Of a stretch of 53,948 bases of DNA, positions 13,367 through 22,281 are shown one piece after another. This stretch comes from an uncultured Pelagibacteraceae bacterium. Lineage in GTDB: Bacteria; Pseudomonadota; Alphaproteobacteria; Pelagibacterales; Pelagibacteraceae. A model generated the notes under the pieces. That model saw nothing but the letters and a program-made list of their open reading frames with translations, was not told the origin of the DNA and made no database searches. The number at the start of each line of letters is the position of its first letter. The stretch's first letter is position 1. Made by a program: the position numbers and the translations under genes. The stretch spans positions 1 through 53,948 of the forward strand of contig CACEMG010000007.1 of the NCBI GenBank assembly GCA_902560565.1, in the 5' to 3' direction.

Positions 13367-15326
13367 TGAAGGAGATTCAAATGTTAGAAAATTTAATACA
13401 ATTAACAGAAGAGTTTTTATATTATCAATTGCAAAAGGTGTTATCTTCACTGGAATATTAGCCAGATTATTTACACTTCAAATAAGTGATAGTAAAAAAT
13501 ATCTGACTTTATCTGATAAAAATAGACTTCGAGAATGGAGACTCCCACCAGTAAGAGGGGAATTTAAAGACTATTTTAATAATACAATTGCAGGAAATAC
13601 AGAAGTTTACCAATTACATGTAATTCCTGAACAAGTTGAAAATTTTAAAAATTTAATGGTTAGATTAAAAAATATTCTTCCATTATCAAATAAACAGTTC
13701 TCAAAAATTATTAAGAAAAAAAATCAACAAAAGCCTTGGGAAACACTCATTATATCTGAAAACTTAACTTGGGATCAATTTTCAAAAGTAAATTTTTATT
13801 TACATGAGTTATCAGGTGCAAAACCGGTTTTATCGGTTGCCAGAAGCTATCCTTTTAAAGATAATTATACTCATGTGTTAGGGTATGTTGCTCAAGCTAG
13901 TGAAAACGATTTATTAAATAATGAGAATATCAAAAATAAACATGTTCCTGGTTTAAGAGTTGGCAAAACAGGTCTAGAAAAATCCTTCGAAGATGAATTA
14001 ATTGGTACAAATGGAGTTCAAAGATATGAAGTAAATGCATTTGGTAAAAGAATTAAGCAAGTTAATTTTCAAAAAGGTAACAAAGGTAAAGAAATCAAAC
14101 TTACATTAGATACCGAGGTTCAAAAATTGTGTAACGAATTATTAGCTGATAAAGCAGGATCCATAAGTGTAATGGATATTTATACAGGTGAAATAATTGC
14201 AATGCATTCCTCGCCATCTTTTGATCCTAATTTATTTATGTATGGTATTAGTTATAAAGATTGGGATAATATAAGAAACAATCCAAACAAGCCTCTGATA
14301 AATAAAACAATTTCAGGTTTATATTCTCCTGGCTCAACTATAAAACCAGTAGTAGCTTTATCAGCTCTCGAAAATAATGTTATATCTCCTAATTTTAAAG
14401 TGAGATGTACGGGCAAGATGGAGATGTACGGACAAACATATCATTGTTGGAAAAAAAAGGGGCACGGAATTGTAGATTTAAAAGGTGCAATTGTTCAATC
14501 TTGCGATACTTATTTTTATGAAATGTCACGAAGGCTAGGTGTTGATCGTCTTAAGGTTACAGCATCAAGATTTGGTCTTGGAAATAAAGTTTTTAATAAT
14601 CTATACAATGAGGAAAAAGGAGGATTATTTCCTTCTACCAATTGGAAAAAAGCTAATCTTGGTCAGGGCTGGGTTTTGGGTGAAACTCTTATTACAGGTA
14701 TAGGGCAAGGCTACGTACAAACGACACCACTTCAGTTGTGTTTAATGACAGCACAACTAGCAAATGGAGGTTTTAAAATTTATCCAACTCTTATTTCTAA
14801 TAAAAATCAGGAAAGTTTGGAGAAGATTAAGTACAAAATGAGTCAAAAATTACTTCAAGAAGAAAAGTATGACTCATCCATAGTAAGAACCGCAGAAGAA
14901 TTTTTTAAACCTGGTGAAAAGGATTATAAAAAACTCTTTAGAAATCAGGAAAATGTAAAATTTGTACTAGATGCGATGTTTGCATCTACAAATCAATGGA
15001 ATGGAACATCTTATAAATCAAGAATAGAAGATAAAAAATATCAGTATGCTGGAAAGACAGGAACAGCCCAAGTTAAAAAAATTACAGAGAAGCAAAGGGA
15101 ACTTGATTTGGATACAGCTCAAATTCCCTACGAAGATAGAGACCATGCTTGGTTTGTTGCTTTTGGTCCTTATAAAAATCCAAGATATTCAATATGTGTT
15201 TTTGTAGAACATGGCGGATCTGGAAGTAAAGCTGCTGCACCACTAGCAAAAAAAGTAATTAAAAAGGTAATTGATAGACATGAAGAACGTGAAAAAATAA
15301 GAAAAAGAAATTTAGTAGATATTTAA
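13359..15326 (+). CDS. mrdA: Penicillin-binding protein 2 (elongasome transpeptidase)
   Basis: PBP2 cross-links new peptidoglycan during elongation and partners RodA. The open frame extends to a TTG at 13347, but I prefer GTG at 13359 because TTTTTGGAG (ending 13352) sits 6 bases before it. With that start (655 residues) the N-terminal membrane anchor is at about 23-42 and the pedestal domain follows. The transpeptidase motifs are Ser326-Thr-Ile-Lys329 (PGSTIKP), Ser381-Cys-Asp and Lys566-Thr-Gly. It overlaps mreD by 8 bases and abuts rodA directly. All catalytic residues are present. Confidence 0.95.
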   Translation: MFSEGDSNVRKFNTINRRVFILSIAKGVIFTGILARLFTLQISDSKKYLTLSDKNRLREWRLPPVRGEFKDYFNNTIAGNTEVYQLHVIPEQVENFKNLMVRLKNILPLSNKQFSKIIKKKNQQKPWETLIISENLTWDQFSKVNFYLHELSGAKPVLSVARSYPFKDNYTHVLGYVAQASENDLLNNENIKNKHVPGLRVGKTGLEKSFEDELIGTNGVQRYEVNAFGKRIKQVNFQKGNKGKEIKLTLDTEVQKLCNELLADKAGSISVMDIYTGEIIAMHSSPSFDPNLFMYGISYKDWDNIRNNPNKPLINKTISGLYSPGSTIKPVVALSALENNVISPNFKVRCTGKMEMYGQTYHCWKKKGHGIVDLKGAIVQSCDTYFYEMSRRLGVDRLKVTASRFGLGNKVFNNLYNEEKGGLFPSTNWKKANLGQGWVLGETLITGIGQGYVQTTPLQLCLMTAQLANGGFKIYPTLISNKNQESLEKIKYKMSQKLLQEEKYDSSIVRTAEEFFKPGEKDYKKLFRNQENVKFVLDAMFASTNQWNGTSYKSRIEDKKYQYAGKTGTAQVKKITEKQRELDLDTAQIPYEDRDHAWFVAFGPYKNPRYSICVFVEHGGSGSKAAAPLAKKVIKKVIDRHEEREKIRKRNLVDI

Positions 15327-16451
15327 ATGTTTCAACAATCATCATATACAGAGCAACTAACTTTTTTTCAAAAATTAAGATCATTTGATTTTATATTGGT
15401 TTTGTGTGTGCTAATCCTAGGATTAGTAAGCAACTTATCGATGTTCTCAACAGATGGCGGAGAATTTCTATACCATACTAAAAGCCATTTAATAAGGTTT
15501 GTTGTTTTTTTTGTTTTGATGCTTTTTTTATCTTTTTTCAGTTTAAGATTCTGGCACTCTACCGCATATCTTTTTTATACAGTAGTTCTCGGTTTCTTAA
15601 TTTGGGCGTCTTTATATGGAGTAACAGCGTCTGGATCTCAGAGATGGATAAATTTATATTTTATAAATCTTCAACCATCTGAATTAATGAAAATAGCTAT
15701 AATAGTTTGTTTTGCTAGATTTTTTCACAGAGAACAAATCACAAGTGTAAGTAGCTTTAAAAATATAATAGTTTCACTTGCAATTCTAGTTATGCCAATA
15801 GTATTAGTTGTAAGTCAACCTGATCTAGGCACATCTATTTTAATAGCAGCAAGTGGATTAATTGTTTTATGGTTAGCTGGATTAAATATAAGATATTTTG
15901 TTTATAGTGGTTTAATATTGTTAATATCTTTTCCTTTTGTGATATCATTTTTAAAACCTTATCAAAAATTACGTATATTGAGTTTTTTTAACCCCGACCG
16001 AGACCCTTTAGGCGCTGGTTATCAAATCATACAATCTAAAATAGCAGTTGGCTCTGGAGGACTAATGGGCAAGGGTTTTCTTCAAGGAACACAAAGTTAT
16101 TTGGAGTTTCTTCCTGAAAAACATACAGACTTTATTTTTACACTTTTTTCTGAAGAACAAGGATTTGTTGGGTCTGTATTTCTTTTGATAATTTATGGAA
16201 TACTTATTTACAGAATTATAAAAATTGGCTCAATCTCTAGAAGTTATTTTGGAAGACTGTTTTGTTATGGTTTTGGTTCTGCAATTTTTATTTATATTGC
16301 CGTCAATATGTCTATGGTTTTAGGTTTACTTCCAATAGTTGGATCTCCATTACCAATTATGTCTTACGGTGGATCTTCGATGCTCGCTACAATGATAGGT
16401 TTAAGTATTGTTATGAGTACTAAAATTTATCATAAGCAAATAATAAACTAG
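15327..16451 (+). CDS. rodA: RodA peptidoglycan glycosyltransferase
   Basis: RodA (SEDS family) polymerises lipid II at the lateral wall with PBP2. The 374-residue protein has about ten hydrophobic segments. SEDS signatures present are GSQRWINL, LQPSELMKIA, the QPDLGTS loop that carries the catalytic Asp in this family, LPEKHTDFIFTLFSEEQG, and the final LPIMSYGGSS. Its ATG follows the mrdA stop with no gap. It is the last gene of the elongasome operon; a 61-base gap separates it from the dehydrogenase gene. Confidence 0.96.
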   Translation: MFQQSSYTEQLTFFQKLRSFDFILVLCVLILGLVSNLSMFSTDGGEFLYHTKSHLIRFVVFFVLMLFLSFFSLRFWHSTAYLFYTVVLGFLIWASLYGVTASGSQRWINLYFINLQPSELMKIAIIVCFARFFHREQITSVSSFKNIIVSLAILVMPIVLVVSQPDLGTSILIAASGLIVLWLAGLNIRYFVYSGLILLISFPFVISFLKPYQKLRILSFFNPDRDPLGAGYQIIQSKIAVGSGGLMGKGFLQGTQSYLEFLPEKHTDFIFTLFSEEQGFVGSVFLLIIYGILIYRIIKIGSISRSYFGRLFCYGFGSAIFIYIAVNMSMVLGLLPIVGSPLPIMSYGGSSMLATMIGLSIVMSTKIYHKQIIN

Positions 16452-16512
16452 TTGAAATTTCAGATTAATTTGTCGCGATAGATTCTATAAGATAATGATA
16501 TATATTTAATTT

Positions 16513-17748
16513 ATGAGAAAGTTTCGTGTTGGAATAATTGGTGCAGGTATACAAGGGGTATGTAATGCATTATTTCTCCAAAAAAAAGGATTTGAAGTAG
16601 TATTATTTGATAAAGAGGAGCCAGGTAGTTTAGCTTCCTATGGCAATGCGGGACATTTTTCGCCATATGCATCAGTCCCATTAAATAGACCAGATATTCT
16701 CACAGATGTACCAGCAATGCTTCTGAGTTCAACGGGACCGTTGGCTCTTAAATGGAATTATGTACCAAGAATGATCCCGTGGTTTTTAAAATTTATTAGA
16801 AATTGTACCAAAAAAAAAATGATGCATACAGCAAAGTATATGCATCAAATTTTGGATCTATCATTGCCTGCTTATGAAGAATTGTTTGATGAAATTGATA
16901 CTGAGAACTTAGTTGTAAGTAATGGTATAATGTACATTTGGAATAATAAAAATTTATCTAGTAGAGAGCTTGAAATAAACATAAGAGAAAAATTAGGTGT
17001 AAAACAGCAATTACTTAACCCTAAAGAAATCCATGATTTAGAACCAAATATTAAACCAATATACGATGGAGGCGTGTTTTATTCTTATGCCAAACACACT
17101 AATAATCCTAGAAGACTTCTTCTAAAGTTATTTGATTTATTTTTACAAAAGGAGGGAAAATTTTATAAGTATCAAATTAAGGATATTAATTTTGACGAAG
17201 ATAAACCAGTTTTAAGAACAGAAAGTCAAAGATTTGTTTTTGATAAAATTGTAATTGCTTGTGGCGCTTTATCAAAAAAATTAACAAATGATCTATTTGA
17301 AAATATTCCTCTCGATACTGAGAGAGGCTACCATATTCACTTCAAAGATTGCGAGCATTTAATTTCAAGACCGGTTGTGTTTTCAAATAGAGGTTTTGGA
17401 ATGACACCTATGGAACAGGGATTAAGAGTTGTTGGAACTGTTGAATTCGGAGGTTTAAAAAATTCACCATCGAAAGGAAGGATTAAAAATTTAGTTGAAA
17501 ATGCAAAATTTATGCTGGATGGCTTACCAGAACATGAAGATGAATGGTTGGGTTTCAGGCCAACTCTTCCAGATTTTTTACCAGTCATTGGGCCATCAAA
17601 GAATTATAAAAACGTATTTTATTCTTTTGGTCATCATCATTTAGGTTGGACTTTAGGAGCAATATCAGGGAAGATAATTTCAAAAATGATTTCTGAAGAA
17701 AAAACAAATTTGGAATTAGATCCTTATAGCTCCTTAAGGTTTAGCTAG
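16513..17748 (+). CDS. FAD-dependent D-amino acid dehydrogenase-like oxidoreductase (DadA family)
   Basis: The 411-residue protein belongs to the DAO/DadA flavoprotein family. An N-terminal Rossmann motif GIIGAGIQGVCNALFLQKKG (about residues 7-26) precedes ELFDE and the central substrate domain. The C-terminal flavin segment contains GFRPTLPDFLPVIGPS and FGHHHLGWTLGAISG. Such enzymes oxidise D-amino acids or related amines at the membrane. Substrate cannot be set from sequence; D-amino acids from peptidoglycan turnover would fit the preceding cell-wall genes, but that is inference. Its TAG overlaps the GTG start of the next gene by one base. Confidence 0.85.
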   Translation: MRKFRVGIIGAGIQGVCNALFLQKKGFEVVLFDKEEPGSLASYGNAGHFSPYASVPLNRPDILTDVPAMLLSSTGPLALKWNYVPRMIPWFLKFIRNCTKKKMMHTAKYMHQILDLSLPAYEELFDEIDTENLVVSNGIMYIWNNKNLSSRELEINIREKLGVKQQLLNPKEIHDLEPNIKPIYDGGVFYSYAKHTNNPRRLLLKLFDLFLQKEGKFYKYQIKDINFDEDKPVLRTESQRFVFDKIVIACGALSKKLTNDLFENIPLDTERGYHIHFKDCEHLISRPVVFSNRGFGMTPMEQGLRVVGTVEFGGLKNSPSKGRIKNLVENAKFMLDGLPEHEDEWLGFRPTLPDFLPVIGPSKNYKNVFYSFGHHHLGWTLGAISGKIISKMISEEKTNLELDPYSSLRFS

Positions 17749-18635
17749 TGAGTCTTAATATCAAAGCTTATGTGATGCTAGTCCTAGCATCAATTTTTTG
17801 GGCTGGAAATTTTATTATTGGAAAATTTGCTTTTGTTGAAAGCATTTCACCTTTCACATTAGTTTTTTTCAGATGGATATCTGTTTGGTTTATTTTATTG
17901 CCTATTACTTACAAAGAAATACTAAGTAAAAAAAAAGAAATTGTTAATAATCTGCCTTTACTCCTCTTTCTTGGACTAACTAGCGTAGGTTTATTTAATT
18001 CATTCGTTTATGTTTCGCTCCAATATACGCAAGTAATTAACGCATCTTTGTTTAATACCGCTATTCCTGCAGCTATTATTTTATCTTGCTTTATTTTTAA
18101 AATAGAAAAGACAAACCTTTATCAATTGCTTGGACTTTTAATTTCAGTATTAGGAATTTTAGTAATAATTACTAAATTTAATTTAAACATTTTGTTAAAT
18201 TTAGACTTTAATGTTGGGGATATTTGGATGATAGGTGCGGTAGTTTGTTGGGGCTTATACTCGTCTTTCCTAAAAAAATTAAAACTAAAAATATCACTTC
18301 TAAGTTTTGTTCACATTGTTTGTACCTGTGGTTTAATTTTTTTGTTACCTCAATTTAGTTATGAATATTTTCAGGGTAATGCAGCAACCATCGATAAAAC
18401 ATTTATATATTGTTTAATTTATTTAGCTTTATTTCCGAGTATTGGATCTTATTATTGCTGGGCAGGAGCCGTTTCAATAATTGGACCCAATAGATCAGGA
18501 ATTTTTTTATCATTAATACCTTTGTTTAGTACATTTATGGCAATGTTTTTTTTCGACGAGCAATTTAGATATTTTCATACTATAGGTTCAATTTTAGTTA
18601 TAATTGGTTTATTTTTATCGAATAAAAAAAAATAA
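17748..18635 (+). CDS. EamA/DMT-superfamily permease
   Basis: The 295-residue protein has ten predicted membrane segments in two repeated EamA halves. The first opens with MLVLASIFWAGNFIIGKFA, the second with WMIGAVVCWGLYSSFLKKL, and each half shows the typical Trp-Gly/Gly-Asn pattern. Members export or import amino acids, nucleosides or other small metabolites. The start is GTG, sharing its G with the stop of the upstream dehydrogenase, so the two are translationally coupled; a role in moving an amino acid or its product is a reasonable guess. The stop is one base before msrB. Confidence 0.85.
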   Translation: MSLNIKAYVMLVLASIFWAGNFIIGKFAFVESISPFTLVFFRWISVWFILLPITYKEILSKKKEIVNNLPLLLFLGLTSVGLFNSFVYVSLQYTQVINASLFNTAIPAAIILSCFIFKIEKTNLYQLLGLLISVLGILVIITKFNLNILLNLDFNVGDIWMIGAVVCWGLYSSFLKKLKLKISLLSFVHIVCTCGLIFLLPQFSYEYFQGNAATIDKTFIYCLIYLALFPSIGSYYCWAGAVSIIGPNRSGIFLSLIPLFSTFMAMFFFDEQFRYFHTIGSILVIIGLFLSNKKK

Positions 18636-18636
18636 A

Positions 18637-19011
18637 ATGTCTAAGATTGATAAATCTAAACTTACAGCTGAACAAAAAATAGTTTTACTAGAGGAGGGCA
18701 CAGAGCCTCCTGGTTCTAGTGAATTGAATTCTGAAAAAAGGAAAGGAAGTTATCATTGTGTGGGATGTGGTATAAAATTATTTGAATCCTCTACTAAATA
18801 TGAAAGTGGATCTGGATGGCCTTCTTTTTTTGAATCCTTGCCGGATGTTTTTGAAACCAAAATAGATCATATATTAGGATATCCTCGAACAGAATATCAT
18901 TGTAAAAATTGTGGAGGACATCATGGTCATATTTTTGATGATGGACCAAAACCAACAGGAAAAAGATACTGTAATAATGGTATTTGTCTTGTTTTTAAAT
19001 CTAAAGATTAG
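18637..19011 (+). CDS. msrB: Peptide methionine-(R)-S-oxide reductase MsrB
   Basis: MsrB repairs oxidised methionine (R epimer) in proteins. I chose the ATG at 18637 (124 residues) rather than an in-frame upstream start at 18604 inside the permease gene. Two zinc-binding CxxC pairs are visible (CVGC and CKNC). The GSGWPSFF substrate loop and GGHHGHIFDDGP motif are also visible, as is the catalytic Cys in KRYCNNG. The family usually reads RYCINS there. There is no signal peptide, so it is cytoplasmic. Confidence 0.95.
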   Translation: MSKIDKSKLTAEQKIVLLEEGTEPPGSSELNSEKRKGSYHCVGCGIKLFESSTKYESGSGWPSFFESLPDVFETKIDHILGYPRTEYHCKNCGGHHGHIFDDGPKPTGKRYCNNGICLVFKSKD

Positions 19012-19058
19012 ATATAAAAGTGTATACAAGCCTAATCCAATGATTTAATAAATAAAAC

Positions 19059-19901
19059 ATGAAAAATATAATTATAGCAATATTTACAGTTTTCATATTT
19101 ACAGCATCTAATGCAGACGAATTAACAAATAAAATTTCAAATATAATTGCTGATTTAATACCTGGAGAAGGCACCACGGAGGTAAGTGTAGACTTAAGAG
19201 AAAATTACAAACCAGATTATAGTATTCTTGGTGTAAGAGAAATTGACACTACTGATAATGGAAATCTTTTTACCCAGTTCTCTTTATTCAATACAGAAAA
19301 AAATAACTCAGAAAGAACAGTAGGCAATATTGGTTTCGGTCAAAGAATGTTAAGTGACGATAATACAATGATGACTGGTTATAATGTTTTTTGGGATTAT
19401 GATAGCTATGGTAACTCAAGAACAAGTTTTGGATTAGAGGCTAGAAACGCTGTTTTAGATTTTGCAGGTAATTATTATTTAAATCTTGGCGATGGAATAG
19501 ATGAAGAAAAACCTTTAGAAGGTTATGACTTAAATTTAGCATCTCAAGTTCCATATATGCACTGGGCTGATGTATTTGTGAATGCTTACGAATGGTTTGG
19601 AAGAGACAGAGATGATATTAAAGGAACTAAACTAGGTTCAGAGCTATTACTAAGTCCTAATTTAAACCTAGAATTAGCATATGATGATAAAGACAAAAAA
19701 GGTTTAGAAGATGAATGGTACGCAAGAGTAATGTTTGTGTATCCCCCAAGATCAGGTCCTTCTTTACAGGATGGCTTTTTAAGCGAAAGTCCATGGAAAG
19801 AGGAAAAAGATATGAGCGGGGAACTTTTAAGTAAAGTTAAGAGAAATAATAAAATAGTAGTAGAGTTTAAAGGAACATCTACAATTTCGAGAACAGATTA
19901 A
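19059..19901 (+). CDS. Inverse-autotransporter-like outer membrane beta-barrel protein, no passenger
   Basis: The 280-residue protein has a signal peptide (about residues 1-19, ending SNADE). It is followed by amphipathic strand-rich sequence with NIGFGQR, TGYNVFWDYD, RTSFGLEARN and LDFAGNYYLNLGDG. These resemble the beta-domain of inverse autotransporters (intimin/invasin, Pfam IAT_beta), whose hallmark is 'N.FfDyd...R.GlGaE'. After the barrel there are only about 40 residues (KNNKIVVEFK...), so no adhesin passenger is attached. The next gene starts within its stop codon and encodes a secreted protein. Family call is from memory of motif pattern; no search was possible. Confidence 0.65.
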   Translation: MKNIIIAIFTVFIFTASNADELTNKISNIIADLIPGEGTTEVSVDLRENYKPDYSILGVREIDTTDNGNLFTQFSLFNTEKNNSERTVGNIGFGQRMLSDDNTMMTGYNVFWDYDSYGNSRTSFGLEARNAVLDFAGNYYLNLGDGIDEEKPLEGYDLNLASQVPYMHWADVFVNAYEWFGRDRDDIKGTKLGSELLLSPNLNLELAYDDKDKKGLEDEWYARVMFVYPPRSGPSLQDGFLSESPWKEEKDMSGELLSKVKRNNKIVVEFKGTSTISRTD

Positions 19902-20686
19902 TGAATAAATTATTTAAATATTTTATCTTTGTAAAAATTTTATTTTTTATTTTTATTAGCAATTTGTACTCAGCAAGCACTACAGGCGCTGCAGATGTAT
20001 ACAAAGTTACGATGAAAAAAGTCGAACTCTGCACAGCAAGTACGAGTGTAACAAGTTGTGAAAATGCTATAGTAATTGGAGAAACTGATAAAACAGTTGA
20101 TATTGCATCAACTGATGCTGGTACAGCAGCAGCCTCATACGGCGATCCAGCTCTTTTACCACTTGGAGAAACTTATACTCATATGAGAGTTACAATAGAT
20201 AGGAAGTTTACAATAAAAGCAGATTTAGAAGTTACAGGAGTGACCGCAAATTGCGCTACAACTGCAGCACTTTCTGGATCAGCGTACCCAGGAGGAAGTT
20301 TAGATAGCAATGAAAAATATGATAGAACCCCGGTAGTCGATGATGGTGGAACAGCTGCTGAAGCTGATCTGTATTTAAAAAATGATCAAATGAAACTTTG
20401 TGGTAATACAGAATGTGGCAACTTAGGTTTATCTGATGCACAAACTGTAACATATGATCAAGGCTCAATTTCTACTTTTCAAACTCAACAAGCAGACGGA
20501 AGTACTTCAGATGACCACGTTATGGTTTATGAACTTTCCGCTCCTTATACGGTAGCATTAATTGCACCTGTTATTGATATTTCTTTTGGAACATCTACAG
20601 CAATTAAAGCAAGCGAACATCCTACACAAGCAGATCTTTGTTACTTCGAGCCTCAAGAGCCGAATGTTACAATTACGATTAGATAA
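19901..20686 (+). CDS. Secreted protein of unknown function
   Basis: I do not recognise the family. The 261-residue protein has an N-terminal signal peptide (hydrophobic residues about 8-22, ending near LYSAS). A low-charge, Ala/Thr/Ser-rich mature region with seven or so cysteines follows. A motif-like segment (YKVTMKKVELC ... LGETYTHMRVTIDRKFTIKA) suggests beta-strand structure. Its ATG overlaps the stop of the barrel gene by one base, so the two are co-translated and likely act together at the surface. It could be an exported partner, ligand or adhesin of the barrel. That link is inference from the overlap alone. Confidence 0.8.
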   Translation: MNKLFKYFIFVKILFFIFISNLYSASTTGAADVYKVTMKKVELCTASTSVTSCENAIVIGETDKTVDIASTDAGTAAASYGDPALLPLGETYTHMRVTIDRKFTIKADLEVTGVTANCATTAALSGSAYPGGSLDSNEKYDRTPVVDDGGTAAEADLYLKNDQMKLCGNTECGNLGLSDAQTVTYDQGSISTFQTQQADGSTSDDHVMVYELSAPYTVALIAPVIDISFGTSTAIKASEHPTQADLCYFEPQEPNVTITIR

Positions 20687-20690
20687 TTTA

Positions 20691-21032
20691 GTGATTATTA
20701 AATATATAAGTTTTTTGGTTGGAATAATTTGGTCCTATTCATTAATAAAAACACAATCTATTTTCAGTAAAAAAGCTGGTTTGATTTTTAAAGTATTTAT
20801 ATCTAATGTTTCCTGGCTTACTTTGATTGCTGCAATTTATTTTGGATATAAAAATTTTTCTATTAAATTTATTTTAATTGGGGGTATTTTTTCAATTGTA
20901 TTAGTTCACTTAGGATTTAAATTTTTAGGTAAATTTTTGGCTTCAAAATTTAGCGAGAAACAATTGATTATGACAAAAACTTTTTTTGAATATTCTTTAA
21001 TTATTTGGGTTATTTATTATCTTTTTTATTAA
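20691..21032 (+). CDS. Small integral membrane protein, unknown
   Basis: I start this frame at GTG 20691, just after the preceding stop, giving 113 residues; the longer open frame lies inside the upstream gene in another phase and is not credible. Four hydrophobic segments are visible (about residues 4-17, 29-49, 55-75 and 95-113) with short basic loops. No family motif is recognised. It follows the secreted protein by 4 bases and converges with the SGNH gene. Could be an assembly or immunity-like helper for the two upstream proteins, but nothing in the sequence proves it. Confidence 0.6.
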   Translation: MIIKYISFLVGIIWSYSLIKTQSIFSKKAGLIFKVFISNVSWLTLIAAIYFGYKNFSIKFILIGGIFSIVLVHLGFKFLGKFLASKFSEKQLIMTKTFFEYSLIIWVIYYLFY

Positions 21033-21046
21033 ACTTTAAATTAATT

Positions 21047-22156
21047 TTATTTAAAAATTTCTATTAATTTATTTGCTAAAACTTTATGTCCAATTTTATT
21101 AAAATGTGGGTCATTTTTGAAATAGTTTTTTTTATAAGTTTCTAAGAAAGAAGAATTATTCATTTCATCAAAGAAAATTGGAAAATAATTAATAAAATTT
21201 TCGCATTTATTTTTACAGAATTCCTGCCATATTTTTACATGGATGGAGTTTACCACATCGTTTTTTAACTGATGAGGCCAAGGATAAACTGCTAAACTTA
21301 ATTTGATATTATTTTGAGATAATATTTCATAAAGTTTTTCCATATGACTAACCATTATTTGATTTCCATCTTTTATTCCTAAATCGTACTTTTCCATTCT
21401 ATCTTCTTTCGAATATGTCCATTTTGCTTTGAGATTGACTTTGTCAGTGAAAACAGGATTTTCATTTACACTCAATTCTTTATCTTCTTCACTCTTAAAC
21501 TTATATTTTTTCAAGACAAACATATAAAAATTTGTCAGTGGAAAATTATTTCTTAAAAATTTTCTACGTTTTAAGTTTTTCTTTTTAGAATATTTTTCAG
21601 TAACTTTTAAACTTTCATCTATAGAATAAAAATTTGTATCATCATAAAAGTCACTTATATCTATAAAGACAACCACATGGTCAAAATTAAAACCTTCATC
21701 AATTAAATAATTAATTTTTGATAAATATATTTTTGGGGAATATGATACTATTCCAAGGTTGGCAGTTTTATACCCAGATGCTTCAGTGAAAATCCCAACA
21801 AAACTTTCCTCATATTCTATAGGCGTTCCTTCGGTAAAGGAGTCCCCAATAAATGCAAATTCAAAGTTTTTGTCTACTACTTCATTACACTTTGATTTAA
21901 ATCCGTGGTTATTTGTACAAAGTTCGTAAGTTCCTAAAAAGCTTACGTTATTAGTGTACTGAATATTCGCTCTTAAAGTATGATGGTATATTGGATGGTC
22001 AATCCTTACTAATCTCTCATAGAATTGAGATTTTGCAAAATAATCATCAAAATATTTAAGAATTTTTGATCCAAGAAAAAAATCAATAACTAATGAAAAT
22101 ATAAAAGTAATTAAAATTATCTTTGCTAAATTGAACAGTTTTTTTAAAAAAATCAT
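21047..22156 (-). CDS. Membrane-anchored SGNH/GDSL hydrolase-like protein
   Basis: The 369-residue protein has a membrane anchor at residues about 8-26. The SGNH block I motif is FAFIGDSFTEG, with Ser in GDSFTEG. The block V-like motif is DPHFNKIGHKVLANKL, carrying the Asp-x-x-His pair at the C-terminus. A HVVVFIDISDFYDD strand lies between. This layout resembles periplasmic O-acetyl-transfer proteins of the AlgJ/AlgX or PatB type. A likely role is modification of a surface glycan. It lies on the opposite strand to both flanking genes and is convergent with the small membrane protein. Confidence 0.75.
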   Translation of the reverse strand: MIFLKKLFNLAKIILITFIFSLVIDFFLGSKILKYFDDYFAKSQFYERLVRIDHPIYHHTLRANIQYTNNVSFLGTYELCTNNHGFKSKCNEVVDKNFEFAFIGDSFTEGTPIEYEESFVGIFTEASGYKTANLGIVSYSPKIYLSKINYLIDEGFNFDHVVVFIDISDFYDDTNFYSIDESLKVTEKYSKKKNLKRRKFLRNNFPLTNFYMFVLKKYKFKSEEDKELSVNENPVFTDKVNLKAKWTYSKEDRMEKYDLGIKDGNQIMVSHMEKLYEILSQNNIKLSLAVYPWPHQLKNDVVNSIHVKIWQEFCKNKCENFINYFPIFFDEMNNSSFLETYKKNYFKNDPHFNKIGHKVLANKLIEIFK

Positions 22157-22281
22157 CTAGATAAATATTTTTCCTAAAAAATTATTAGATTTTATTGAAA
22201 AATAACAATTTTGTAGACTATTTTGAGCCAATTCTACAGTTTAAAATTTATTTCAATATAGCTATTATATAAATAAATATC

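Noticed and set aside
20562-20690. Upstream extension of the small membrane protein gene
   Set aside because: The extension lies within the secreted-protein gene in another phase; the membrane protein reads sensibly from GTG 20691.
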